Assembly: GCA_958298945.1 (NCBI GenBank)
Contig: OY282610.1
Span: 28,284,167-28,348,166 of the forward strand
Length of the DNA: 64,000 bases
DNA from: Atherix ibis
Lineage: Eukaryota; Arthropoda; Insecta; Diptera; Athericidae
Direction: 5' to 3'
Below, one piece after another: positions 1 to 11,289 of this stretch (its first letter is position 1; each line of letters opens with the position of its first letter). The notes beneath the pieces were generated by a model. It did not search any database, was not told where the DNA came from, and saw only the letters and a list, made by a program, of their open reading frames with translations. The position numbers were made by a program, and so were the translations under genes.

Positions 1-59
1 TAACGCTTCAAAAAGGAGAATTACATAAAATATATGTCAAATTTAGAATTGGGTTAAAT

Positions 60-425
60 ATATTTATTTTATTTAAACGATTGATATGACGATTTATTCA
101 GAACTCGATTCTTTTGAGGTAGTTTTTCAAGGACTTTGTCGCACATAATAGTATGTTATTCGGTCATTAGTTGACGGATGCTATTTTTTGAATGCATTAA
201 AATTTAAAAATTGTCTCTGTAAATATATTTTTTTTATATTCTTTTATAAGAAAAATTTCAACAGCGTCAAATCGAACGATCTTGGGGGCCAATTAGATGG
301 GCTTTTAGTACCATTCTTCTGAAATCACAAATGGTCTAGATTAAATGGCCAAAAAATTCTCCTTATTAATTTTTCAAAGAAATACCTTCAGACAAAATGA
401 CTTCTCCATAGTCTGTATTTTGTGA
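60..425 (-). pseudogene. DD41D-type transposase relic
   Basis: Reading the minus strand near 260-300 gives N-W-P-P-R-S-F-D-L-T, the motif just before the third catalytic Asp in DD41D transposases of the Tc1/mariner superfamily. The flanking sequence is frame-broken and no terminal repeat is clear. It lies in the unc-13 intron 3 region. Boundaries are approximate. Confidence 0.5.
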
Positions 426-1023
426 GTAATTTTAACGCATTGTTAATTAATTAAAAAATCCATTATATAAAATGGCAAATTTTTTTAATAAAATAATAAT
501 TCCTTTATTTAATAAATGCCTTTGATAACTATAAAATAGCAAGGATTTGCGTTTTGAATATACAAAATGGAGAACCTTTTATTTATCGACATTTATTGAT
601 ATGAAAATATTATTCAGAAAAAATAATTGAAGAAATTAGAAGACAATTCTGTATTTTTTTAATTTTGTTTTAAATGTCCTTTATTTTAAATTATTCATAT
701 TTGTCTAAGATTTTGAGAGAGAAAATTTTCAAAAAAGGCAAATCTTCTAAAATATCCATTTTTAGGATGACAATTTTTTCAATCTTCAAGATCCTTTTTC
801 TTAGGTTTTCGTTTTTCTTTTAATAAAATATTAACCTCTTCTTTGTATAAGAAATGAATTACAATATAAATAGAAAAAAATTTATTTCCTTTCATTTTAC
901 AAAGTTTTATTGAAGCCTCCCAATTTTTATTGTCTTAAATAATATAAGTTTAGTATAAAAATTTAATATATAAAAGACTTTTTTAGATTGGCAGAGAATA
1001 TACAAAAGTATGCCTGGAATATA
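426..1023. other. AT-rich intronic stretch, no feature seen
   Basis: A/T-rich sequence with homopolymer runs between two transposon relics. I see no coding, RNA or repeat feature here. Confidence 0.6.
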
Positions 1024-1976
1024 TAGGGTATCCCAAAATTATGCGCAAGTATTGCCGACGAAAAAATAGACAGTTCAGTTTTATTAAAAATGAAACGCTA
1101 CACGAAAGAATAATGGGTTTTCATTGTTAAGCAATATTTTAAAAATTATGAAGGTTTGCAGTTTGAAATTAGTGGTCTTTAACACTCTGATCGTCTTTCA
1201 ACAAGTTGTTCAACACAAAACATCAAAGCAATTCGTGGGAGTCTTACTGAGAGTCTAGGAATATCAGTTCAGCATCGTTGGACATTTTGAAAAACTCTCT
1301 ATAGCGTATTCCCACAAAAGATTTGCATCATCATGCTTACCAAGTTCAATTGACTCAACAACTGAAGCCTAATGACGGCGCACATCATATGGAGTTCGCT
1401 GGGTGGATTATTTTTCGAACGAGGCTCCATTATTTGTTGAATGAGGCTCCTTTCCATCTCGATGGATTAGAAGACCATTCTTCTTCGAAAATGCAGCTCG
1501 TTAGGGAATAACAGTTAATTAAATAATAAAATTCTTCTTTGAAAAAATGCAGCTGGTCAGATAGCAAAATATGGAAGTAAACGACATGTGGTTTTAACAA
1601 AACGGTGCCACATTCCATACAGCCCGAGAAACAATTCAATTATTGCTTAAGTGGTGTAATTTCCCGTTTTGGTGATCAGAATTGACGGCCCCAATTTTTT
1701 GTTGGACTTTGTCGAGCGGGTTTTTTTTAAGTCTAAAATCTATGCCAATAAGCCCATGATTACCTAGGCCTTAAAGGAGGAAATCGAGCGCTGTATTAAT
1801 AAAATTCAGCAACATTTATTCAAAACTGTTAAGGAAAATTTCAACAAAAAGCCGTGAAGGCCATTTACCCACTTTATACTGTGTGCTTTATGAATTAAGA
1901 AAAAAGTTACAATTAATTATTATTAACCTGCGTTTTCTATCAAAAATTTTTCTTGCATGAATTTTGGGACACCCGA
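1024..1976 (+). mobile_element. degenerate DD41D Tc1/mariner element
   Basis: The left end GGGTATCCCAAAATT and right end ATTTTGGGACACCC (about 1963-1974) are terminal inverted repeats. Inside, on the plus strand, are remnants of a transposase: HAYQVQLTQQLKPND and HMEFAGWII (1323-1420) from the linker before the catalytic core, FHLDG near the first Asp, FFENA, and CHTA-like sequence before RETIQLL. Many stops and frameshifts, plus a duplicated segment around 1430-1560, make it inactive. The length, about 950 bp, is below a full element. The family cuts and pastes into TA sites. Copies at 6205, 16100, 24319 and 50098 share the same ends or interior. Confidence 0.75.
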
Positions 1977-2565
1977 AAAAAAAAATGCAATTCATCGATA
2001 ATATTTTTAATAATATAAATTAATGAATATTTTAATGGTGTAAGATTTTTATTATTATTACAATGAAATATATTTAAAAAAAATTAAAATATATTCGAAG
2101 ACCTTTTGGTATTTTTGTAAAAGAATAAAATATATTAGCATAAAAAGGATATTCAGAAATGATTATAATTCAGAAAAGAGACAGAAATAGAGCGAAAGTA
2201 TCGAACAAAACACGTTAAAGTATTGTAATATAGAATAACAACAACAACAAAAAACAACAAAAATAAGGATAATAAAAAAACAAGGATAACATCCATCCAA
2301 ACACAGTTTTATATATAATAAAGTACTCAAGAGTTCATAGATTGTTTCTCTGTGTTTGTATAAGAGAAGATTTTTGTCAAAAAGAGTTTTCAATCGTTTT
2401 CTTTGTGGATAATTGTTTGTTTTCTTAATATTTTTTTAATATACAATATATATTATTTTTTTCTGTGGAATATTTAAAAACAAAATATTATACTTTGTTT
2501 GTTTGTTTGTTTGATAGTATATTTTTTTTAATTTTTTTTATTTTTTTTTTTTGTATATTTATTAC
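1977..2565. other. unc-13 intron 3, AT-rich with simple repeats
   Basis: Intronic sequence downstream of exon 3 in transcription order. It contains short (AAC)n near 2237-2262, a (TTTG)n run at about 2494-2513, and long T runs at 2521-2552. On the minus strand the donor at the exon end is GTAATA. No other feature is visible. Confidence 0.7.
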
Positions 2566-2807
2566 CGAAAGGTAACTCGAAACGACAATCTAGCAATATC
2601 ATGTGGCCAGTTGGATTTTTTGTGCTCGCTACTTCGCCATCCATTAATATAATATCCATGTCGAGGGGATACCATTGTCCTTGGGTATCTTCTGTGCAAT
2701 AGGGGATTGTATCTAGCGGTATTAATTGATAGCCAAGTGCACGATCCCAGATCATTCCCTTGGTCCAAACCTCAACTAGCAGGCCACTGTTTACATTGTT
2801 TGTTTCG
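2566..2807 (-). CDS. unc-13: unc-13 third coding exon (C-terminal half of C2A)
   Basis: This 242-nt exon has an acceptor ending TTTTAG before 2807 and a donor GTAATA at 2560-2565. It begins with the base that completes Phe52, then 80 codons, and ends with one base of a split codon. It encodes SGLLVEVWTKGMIWDRALG and TKNPTGHMILLDCRFELPF, which are diagnostic of the second half of the Munc13 C2A beta-sandwich. Together the three exons give about 132 residues covering the whole C2A domain. The following linker, C1, C2B, MUN and C2C domains must lie beyond base 1 of the window. The longer open frame around this exon (2528-2848) is only read-through into intron sequence. Confidence 0.96.
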
Positions 2808-3710
2808 CTAAAATATATAATTGAGAAGAGAGAAAGAGAAAAAACCAATATGGCAGAAATAATAATTTATGATATGTTAATATGAAAAAAAAAAAAAAAA
2901 AAAAAAATATCGAAAATTAACAAAGAACAAAATAAAAAAATTAACCAAAAATTTATACTATAATTTAATATTAACCATCATCATATGATTGATGGAATAT
3001 AATATTATTAATTAATTTCAAATAAAAATCCTGAAAAGAAAATATGTTTAAAATAAGAAAAGAATATTTATGATGACGTAATGGAATAAATTAATTTATA
3101 TAAATTAAAATTGGGGGGAAAAAATTATGTTTTCGTTTTTATTTTTATTTTTTTTATAATTAACAAATTAACTTATTCAAATGCTACTCATTCGACTAAA
3201 ATAAATGGAATTAATTAAAATGAACAATTAAAATTTGGAAAAAAAAAATTTTTTATTTTTTAATTTTTAATTAAACTAAAAATTGAAAATGTTAATAAAC
3301 ATTCTTTTTTTATGTCGTTTTTTTGCTTGTTTGTTTTTTTATTTTTTATTTTTTTTTAAATAACAACAACAACAGTAGTAAAAATCGTGCAAATCTTGTG
3401 TTCTAACAATTTTGATCTAATAAAACTATCTTGACAATTACAAATAACTTGACTTTGATTATAATTTTTTTTCATTACTTTGAAAATAATTTACTTTTGT
3501 TTAATTCTAATTAAGAAAATTTTTTATTGTTATTTATTTATGTTGGTATGTATTTTTCTTCAAAATCGATACAAGAATTCAAGTTTTTTTTTTTCAAACA
3601 TTAATATAAAATTTAAAATATAAAAATGAATCGAAATTATTTGAAAATAATTTTTTTAGGCAAATTTTTCTTTTTTTTCTCAAATTAAATACAGGAATAC
3701 TAATTTGATA

Positions 3711-4457
3711 GTTTGGAAAGTAACACCCTCTCATTTAGCCGATATTTATTATAGTATACATATTTTAAGATAATTATTATATTAAAAATTGAATATACAA
3801 AATTGTATGAGCTTTTTGCAATAGTGGTAAAACTGCCTTAGCCGCTTTAAGAGAAGATTTTTCGATCAATGAAAGTCGAATTGCCATACATGAGGCTTTG
3901 AAAAACCACAATAGACTGTGGAAAGGCCATTGTATTCACAACAATTAACTATCCAGTATGCATTTTAATTTGAATATATTTCTTTGAAAATGATAAAAGT
4001 GGTATTGCCATACGATAACTGACTTGATTTTAGCCTTAACTTAAAAACAATAATCTTAACTATATAAGGTTTTAACAAATCGAAGGCATATGCTACATAA
4101 AACGATAGATTATGGATTTTTTTATACGAATCGGCCTTCAAGATCATGTGTTTTGATACCGCTAGATTTTTCTTTTGAAACTATATCTCCTCTATTTGAA
4201 AAAATAATTTTTCAACTTGAGATAATTTCAAAACCAACATCCGCCAAATAATGGCCGAATTACATCCTAAAATGTGGGAAAGAGTAATTAAAAATTAACT
4301 CAAAAGGATCCTATCCTGCAAGAAGTTTTGCGACAGTTATTTGAATTATAATATATTTTTTCATATAATGGCAAAGTTTTATCAAAAAAAAATGTATCAA
4401 AAACTTTATCAAAATCTGCATTTTAATTATATTTTTTTATAATTTTACTTTCCAAAC
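3711..4457 (+). mobile_element. short internally deleted transposon, TTTGGAAAGTA ends
   Basis: The left end AGTTTGGAAAGTAACACC and right end ACTTTCCAAACT are inverted repeats, giving an element of about 750 bp. The interior keeps scraps of a DD41D-like transposase on the plus strand: a segment equivalent to the region after the first catalytic Asp (about 3880-3950), and a C-terminal piece at 4200-4330 whose conserved DNA (aaccaacatccgccaaataa) recurs at 7165, 18925 and 63815. It is frame-broken throughout and non-autonomous. Confidence 0.6.
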
Positions 4458-5669
4458 TGAAAATTGAATATTCAAAAAAAAAAAATTTTGATTCTTGTAT
4501 AAGATTTTGAGCAACGTGACCACATAACATATATAAGATTTTCTATAACTTTCTGTAAATTTTTTATTTAAAAACAAAAAAACAAATCAAATTAATGCTA
4601 CAGCATGCATGTTTTAACGTATTTTTAATATTCATTAACTGGTAAAAATGTTGAATAAAATTTTATATTTAATTATTTAACTAACAAACCAAAAGTAGGA
4701 TTTTTTTTTTTGTAAAAATATATTTAAATGCAATATATAGTAATTCAGAAAATGTATAAAACTATTTCAAATGTAATTGAAAACGAATAAAAAATGTATT
4801 GAAAAAAATAGTAATCATAAAATTCACACAATAAAAGAAAAAATATTCTAAATTCTAAACTTTACTAACCAAAATATAATTTTCGATCAATAATTTTACT
4901 AAATATTTTTTATAAAAAATTTTATATTATTAAAAAAAAGGGGTTAATCCGAAAAAAAAACATAGAATATTTTTAATTAGCCAAGAAAACTAAAGTTTAT
5001 CAAATGGAACAGATTATTTATGAAATGATATGAAATTGAACTAAATAATTATTAAATGATAATTATATTAATAACAATAATTATAATATTGTATTTATTA
5101 ATTTAATTAAATTATGCTTCTAAATTAGTCTACATAAATTTTTTCTACAAATTTATATATTGTCCGCGAATGTTTAGGTTACGAGTGTGTATAAATAATT
5201 TTTTCCAATAAAATATTCAGTGTATTAATCCTTACAAATGTCATGCAGGTTCGGCGGCCGAACACACATCAAATAGCAAGTTGCCGTTAAACCATTCAAA
5301 AGTTACAAGTGTAAGATGAATAAATCTCAACTTAATTGGATATATTGTATTTATCAATTTTCTTTTTAACGATTATTTCGTGCTGTTTTTCAACTATCTT
5401 TTTTTATATTTTTAACTTTACAATTTAAAAAAAAAAGTTCTAAATATGTTATATTTTTATAAAATAAATTGTCCGCTATTTGTAATATTTGCAATTTGAT
5501 AATTTTTCTTTTCTTAATGTTCGTTTTAATTTCTTTCTTCTGGCTTTTGTTTTAAGAGTGATTTCTTTTTTTGTTGTTGTTTTTGTTTCTTTGTCGATAT
5601 TATATTATTTTATAAGTAAAAACAAAAAAAAAGAATAAAACTTGTGTTTTTTTTAGTGTATTTACTTAC
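4458..5669. other. AT-rich part of intron 2
   Basis: Homopolymer-rich intronic DNA. The only GC-richer patch is about 5240-5320, with a GTTCGG...CCGAAC palindrome at 5249-5263. Nothing else can be supported. Confidence 0.6.
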
Positions 5670-5802
5670 AATAGAAAGTCCTGTTCCCAACATGGTTCCG
5701 ATCCTTTGACAGTTACTGTAGTCGATTTGACGTTTTGTAATTTTAGTGTAACATAAGTGTTGAGTTGAGGAGCTTGGGCTCCGATATATTTTGCTCTTTT
5801 AA
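5670..5802 (-). CDS. unc-13: unc-13 second coding exon (N-terminal half of C2A)
   Basis: This 133-nt exon is flanked by a good acceptor (T-rich tract then ACAG, reading from 5803) and a GTAAGT donor (5664-5669). It encodes about residues 8-52, including [15 protein letters not shown] and the CWEQDF motif, both hallmarks of the Munc13 C2A domain. The first two bases complete the Val codon opened by exon 1, and the last two (TT) are completed by C of exon 3 to give Phe. The usual Ca2+-binding Asp of C2 loop 1 is replaced by Asn in the NTYV stretch, as expected for this Ca2+-independent C2A domain that works in homodimerisation and RIM binding. There is no frameshift or stop. It lies about 37 kb downstream of exon 1 in transcription order. 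Confidence 0.95.
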
Positions 5803-6204
5803 CTGTAAAAAAAAGAATTAATAAAAAATATATCATTTCGTTTATACCATAATTGTAAACGAAAATTTATTTTACAATATAGATTCTTTAGTGCAAAAAA
5901 TTAAATTATTGTATATTAAAAGTTTAGAAATACTCTTTCATAATTTAAACGATAAAATATTGCGTCCAAAAAAAGAACAGTTTTATTAAAATTATAATTC
6001 AATTAAGAAAACAATATAATCTGTGTATTTAAAAAAGTTTTTAAAAAAAAACAACTCTTTATTCACATTTTATTTTAAAAAAATATGCCGATACTTAATT
6101 TTAGCTTATTTGTTAATATTGAGATTATGATAATTTATAAAAAAATTTTAATTTTGAGGTTAGTTTTTTTCTCTCTTTTGAGCGCCGTTTTTCTTTTGAT
6201 AATA

Positions 6205-6560
6205 TAGGGTGTCCCAAACTTGATGCAAGAATTAATTATTTCTCGGGCTGTATGGCATGTGGCACCGTGTTGTTGAAACCACTTCCATAACTTGTAATTT
6301 AAGCATAAAAAACTGGATTATCATGTTGCGATAGCGAGTACCATTAACTGATCAGCTGAATTTTCGAAGAAGAATTCTACAGCCTAAAATCCGTACCAAA
6401 CAGTAACATGTTATATTCTCAACAACCACTCGTGAATTTTCCGAATCCCAAATGCATTAATTTCGTCGGTTAACCAAGCCATCAAGATGAAAATGAGCCT
6501 CATTTGAAAAATAATCCATTCAGCGAATCAAAGAACTTTTTATGATTTTTATGACAAAAG
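6205..6560 (-). mobile_element. DD41D element fragment (GGGTGTCCC family)
   Basis: It starts at the terminal repeat TAGGGTGTCCCAAACTTGATGC and continues on the minus strand with the DD41D signature for a Cys-His-Thr region near the second Asp, then FFENAA and the segment around the first Asp. It is closely related to the plus-strand copy at 1024 and the minus-strand copy at 24319. The sequence is lost after about 6545, so it is a truncated and internally deleted copy. Confidence 0.65.
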
Positions 6561-6689
6561 CTTATATCAAATAACCTGTCATTTGACAAATGTTAAACAT
6601 ATATATTGTATATTATTTAAGATTTTCAATAATTAGTCCAAAATATGGCATTTATTACTAAGAATTTAAAAAAAAAAGGTTAAAATTAA

Positions 6690-7375
6690 GCAAACTTTCT
6701 AAAAAAAAATGGTTAGTTTCTTGTAAAAGAAAGAAATATTTTTTATTTCTTGCTCGGTGAATAAGTCAATAAGCAAAATTGTCATATAAAAACTATAAGT
6801 GACTATGAAGAAGCTATTTTATCTTCAATATGTAACTGTTTGGTGTTAAGTTTTATCTCAACTGGTCATTGGCATATATTTATGTAAAAATGAAGAAGGG
6901 GAGACCCTTACCGTGACATCCAAACGCTATGGCTGTATGATAACCAATTGTTTTTTTTTGCCTGAATTTAAAAAAAAATAATTTTTTTTGAACTCTATAT
7001 AATATAATTGAACTGTAATAAAAGCTAAATGACACGATAAATATTTTCTTTATGATGCGAGAAGTTCCCAGGACCCAAAAATTCAATATTTCAAGATCTT
7101 CGATTCGAACTACGTAAAAGATCGTAATCACTTAAACAATTTTTAAACTATAGAGCATTTGAAAAACAACATCCGTTAACTAATTGCCGAATTACATGTG
7201 CGAAGAAATCATCAAAAATTTTCTCAAAAGGATCGAATCCTGCAAGAAGTATTTTTGAAGAATAGTATATAATTTCAAAAATTGCAGAAGTTTATTAACA
7301 TAAAAAATTAAAAGTTTTATAAAAATTATGACAAAAAATATATTTCATTTAAATTTACTTTCCAAAAAATAAACT
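6690..7375 (+). pseudogene. relic of the TTTGGAAAGTA-type DD41D element
   Basis: Plus-strand remnants read N-K-Q-N-C-H-I near 6770-6790, a motif downstream of the first catalytic Asp in this lineage. A conserved C-terminal DNA block lies at 7160-7260. The right end ACTTTCCAAAA is at about 7350-7360. It contains stops and frameshifts and lacks a clear left end. Confidence 0.5.
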
Positions 7376-7990
7376 GGTTAAACTTTTATTTTACAGCTTT
7401 ATTTATTATAGAAATTTTTCCAACTAACAAGCATAAACAAATCTATTTTATCAAAATGGATTTATATTTTTTTAAACAAATTAAAAATATAAAAGTAAAT
7501 AACACCATTAATCCAAAAACGGTAGTTATTTACTCATTAAGAAAAATCCACCATTCAGTCTTGAAGAAAAAAAAGTTAATAAGGAATATAATAGATAGGC
7601 TAAAGGTACTCAAGAAAAAAAGCAAATAAATGATAGTAAAACGAAATGGATAAAAATTAAAATGTCTATTCTTAACTATTGTCTAACATCGTAAACAATT
7701 TGATTGTAAAACACCTCCGGAAATTGATGTTTCCTCAGTTGCAAACAGTCACGCATCCATAATTCTAATAGATTTCTAGTTTTCAAAAAAATTATAAATA
7801 GAAATGCAACTCTATTAGTTATATAATAATTTACAACAAAAAAAACAGAATATCCTTATAATTAAAAAAAATGTTTCCTTTTTTTTAATTGGATTCAATT
7901 TTGTTATTTCCATTCGTATCTACAACTGCATAAACATTATAACAAGCAGATTTTATGACGAGACACTTCTATAACAGGAGGGCAACATGT
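7376..7990. other. AT-rich intronic stretch
   Basis: No coding or repeat feature identified; sequence composition resembles the rest of intron 1. Confidence 0.55.
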
Positions 7991-7995
7991 AAGAG

Positions 7996-8090
7996 TAAAC
8001 ACCCATCGGCGTTTCTCTACCTAACGGGAACATGTTAACACCTCAAAAAATATCGTGGTCAATTTCTCTTTAAACGCCGATGAGTGTTTA
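7996..8090. repeat. inverted repeat with 19-bp arms
   Basis: The arms at 7996-8014 (TAAACACCCATCGGCGTTT) and 8072-8090 (AAACGCCGATGAGTGTTTA) are complementary with one mismatch, separated by 57 bases. The arms are GC-richer than their surroundings. The repeat sits at the edge of the ~211-bp tandem repeats and may be a terminal structure of the same element. Confidence 0.7.
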
Positions 8091-8099
8091 TAGGGAAAA

Positions 8100-8760
8100 T
8101 TATAGAGAAGAGTTTTCTAACAAGAGAATTATTGTGGTAGGATAATCGCCAATGAAACTTGTTATAACGAGAAATATATAAGTTATGAAGAAGGGGGAAA
8201 TTTAGGTCACGACGAATAACTTTATTACGAACATGGAATGAGGAGGGTTCAATCAAAGATTTTTCGGAGAATTTTGGATTGAAGGCATTGGATTAAAGAG
8301 GAATTGAAGCGCTTAGTAGAACCCCAGAGATCAATAAGAGGATTATTGTTGTAGGATAATCGGGAATGAACCTTTTTATAATGAGAAACAAATCAATTAT
8401 AAATAAGGGGTATTTTCAGGTGACGATGAATAACTTTGTTATCAGCATAACACAAAGGAAGCATCAATGATCTTTTAGAAGATTTTAGCTTAAAGTAATT
8501 GGGTTATAGAGTAATTGGAGCACTTAGTAGAACCCCAGAGATCAACAAAAGGACTATTGTTGTTAAATAATCGCGAATGAACCTTTTTATAACAAGGAAC
8601 ACATAAGTTATGAACAAGACGGACATTTAGGTTACGATAAATAACGTTGTTACGAACATAGAATGAGAGCTAAATCAACGATTTTTCAGAGGATTTTGGA
8701 TTGAAGGCATTGGATTAAAGCGGAATTGAAGCACTTGATAGATCCTCAGAATTCAATTAC
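8100..8760. repeat. ~211-bp tandem repeat, about three diverged copies
   Basis: The phrase AGTAGAACCCCAGAGATCAA occurs at 8315 and 8526, and a decayed version at about 8737, giving a period of 211 bp. Other shared blocks are GATTTTGGATTGAAGGCATT and TAATCG-GAATGAACCTTTTT. Copies differ at many positions, so the array is not recent. No open frame is conserved. Confidence 0.75.
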
Positions 8761-8779
8761 GTATATCCAGATCGGTTTT

Positions 8780-9600
8780 AAAAATCTATTGTAAATTAAA
8801 AGTTTATTTTTTAATTTCAGTTTTGATTTATTATCTAGTAGTCTAAGTAGAAGTCGATGACGTCTTTTAAGTTCAAGCCTTTTTAATTTCCCGCAAGAGC
8901 TCCAATTAAGTCATTTGTCTATATTAAGTCCCAAGTAGCGTACTTTACTTTTTGGTAGAATGATATTGCTATTGAGGTATATAGGAATGGTTGGATCTTT
9001 GCACGGGGTAAAGGAACAGGGACACTTGTTGGATCTTTGCACGGGGTAAAGGAACAGGGACACCTCTTAAAACAGTTTTTGAAATTTTTAATATGAGATT
9101 GTAGATATTTTGAGACTATTTATACATTTGATTGGAATGCAAGACTAGCGGTATCGTCCGCGTAGTTGCCAGTTGGGATATCAAAGGTATACATATTGTA
9201 TAGAAGTGGACCAAGGATACTGCCTTGAGAGACACCAGCTGTTATAAGATATAGTTAGGAATTTTCTGTATTACTAGCTTTTTGGAAATGACATTAGAAG
9301 ATATATGATTTTAAAATAAATAACGTAGAACGCAGAAAACTCTTGAGTATGTAGACTGAAAGAAGCTCTTGAGTTTCAAGGGTAGTCCAGGGTACCACAC
9401 CCGATCAAAAATTTATGATATATCTAGGAACACACCTGGAAAGTATTGTTTTCATTCACGAGAGCACGCAATAAAATCAACACCATGACGACATTGTGGG
9501 ATTGTGAAGTATTCTAAACGGAATCCAAATTAGTGGTCGGGAATAATGTTGACATCTTCAAGGATAGGGAAAAACCGTTTTAAGATGAGTTTTTTAATTG
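8780..9600 (-). pseudogene. Jockey-like reverse transcriptase fragment
   Basis: On the minus strand the region near 9415-9350 reads F-L-D-I-S followed by FDRVW (RT motif A with the first catalytic Asp). The region near 9245-9130 reads AGVSQGSILGPLLYNMYT (motif B) and then YADDT (motif C, the catalytic YxDD). This is the palm of a non-LTR retrotransposon reverse transcriptase of the Jockey group. It is interrupted by stops and by a 38-bp duplication at 8991-9065. The C-terminal thumb and RNase H are not preserved. It is a dead, 5'-truncated insertion in the same orientation as unc-13. Confidence 0.85.
8991..9065. repeat. 38-bp direct duplication
   Basis: TTGGATCTTTGCACGGGG and its following bases are present twice in tandem with a 38-bp period inside the RT relic. 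The copies look identical, so the duplication is younger than the decay of the host element. Confidence 0.85.
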
Positions 9601-11200
9601 CCATGCCAAAAATGTTTTCTGATCTTTAACTGTCGATAATACAGTGTTCATTAAATGTGAAAATGTTTAGTTTTTATTTTTTTCTTCAAATGTTAAAATT
9701 TTTATATACGAGCAGTAAGTTTTTTTCTTTTAATTTTTATTTAATTGAAAAGGTTTCCATAATTACTTTAATAAAATGTCATTTGTGAGAATTTTAATTA
9801 TATTGCGAAGAAAAAATAATTTCCGGTTAAAACCTCAAAATAAGAATAAATTGGAAAATTATTTCAAAGCAAATATTAATTGCAAATTTTATTACAGTTG
9901 AGCAATATATGTATGTGTACATGTATGTACTCGCATTTATTTCCATTAGTAGAAATTGTTCAAACAAATTTCAAATAACAAAATATTATTACGAAAAAAA
10001 GGAAGAATTCCTTTTAAATTAAATTTAACGAAATTGCTCTTGTCTTGATGAGGGATGGTTGCAAGAAAAAAATACTAATTTAATATTTTGTTACTTCAAT
10101 AATTGGATTCGGTCTTGCGTAGTACATCTTATTTTTGTCTTTATTTAGATTGTGAAAATTTCCTTTAAAATGCATTCATGTGTATATGATAAAGCCATCT
10201 AAAAATATACGAGCAGATACATTTTTCCAAAAAAAAAAAAAAAAAAAACAAGTAATAATTAGTACAATAAATTTATGAGAATATCGCAATTTTTTTCGAT
10301 GAACTCTTGTTCTTTTCCATACACGAAATTGGTACTGGAAATATTTATTAATATCAATTGAGCAAAATTTCATCAAAGTGGAGGAGTATATTTTCTTGAA
10401 TGAAAAACAATCCAATTATATTAAATTAGGCAAATATATTTTTTTTTTTCTTTTAAAGAAAATAGAAATTATTCTAAATCATAGGTGAAAAATAGAACAA
10501 ATCAAATAAAATGCATAGAATAAAAGGGCAAAAGAGAAATAATTGCCATAATGAATTGAGGAAAATTTTTTTTTAATATCACATAAAATGGTAAAGCGCA
10601 TCCCCTATTTTATGGCGCCTTCGCTACCATCATGCGCAGACTGTAGGAATTGGTCCATCGTTGCCAACGTCATACGCGCCATCATTACCATCATCATCGG
10701 TGCTAACCACTTGTTGAGCAAATATTGTACAAAGTTTTGTAATTCCACAGAAAATAAGGAAACTACCATCAACTGAGAACAGTTATGGCTGTTACGTGCC
10801 GGTCTGTAAATAGTTTTGTCTGCAAACTTTATCGTATTCATTTCTGTGCACGTAAAAAAGGATATTAAAATTTCCTAGACAATTCACACATAAGAATTTC
10901 GACATGAAATTTCACGGAAATAGCTAACTAAAAAAATATTATCGAAAATATAAAAGAAAATCATTTTTTTTTGTATTTTTTTGGTAAAAAGGACCTTTTT
11001 TTGCTTAAGTTAGGAAAAAAACAAGATTTTCATTCGCTAAACACTTACTGAAAATTACCTTTGGGTCTAGATAATTTTATAAAAAAGTATGTAGGAAAGT
11101 CACTCTCGAAGAATTCACCTCAAATGTGGCAGAATAGAAATGTTTTATTTTTCCTTATATATATTAATATTATCTCCTTTAAATTACAATAGTTCCCTTG
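9601..11200. other. AT-rich intronic stretch with one GC-richer patch
   Basis: Mostly A/T-rich DNA with a poly-A run at 10230-10247. A GC-richer patch at 10588-10850 is open on both strands (62 codons plus, 78 codons minus), but neither frame gives a protein I recognise and no splice sites stand out. Confidence 0.5.
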
Positions 11201-11289
11201 AGAAGTTATAGATCGACGGAGGTATTATTTGGACTCATCGTAATAGCGCTGTAAGACATCAACTGAAATCGCATAGAACTCCTCAGCCT

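Larger units (their letters stand above)
2808..5669 (-). other. unc-13: unc-13 intron 2
   Basis: An intron of about 2.86 kb, phase-compatible at both ends. It is mostly AT-rich low-complexity DNA with homopolymer A and T runs, for example a poly-A near 2886-2907. It also holds one DD41D-type relic at 3711-4457 and a small GC-rich palindrome near 5249-5263 (arms GTTCGG/CCGAAC). Confidence 0.9.

Noticed and set aside
2528..2848. Open frame of 106 codons taken as a complete small gene
   Set aside because: The middle is an exon of unc-13 with clear splice sites; both ends are intron read-through.
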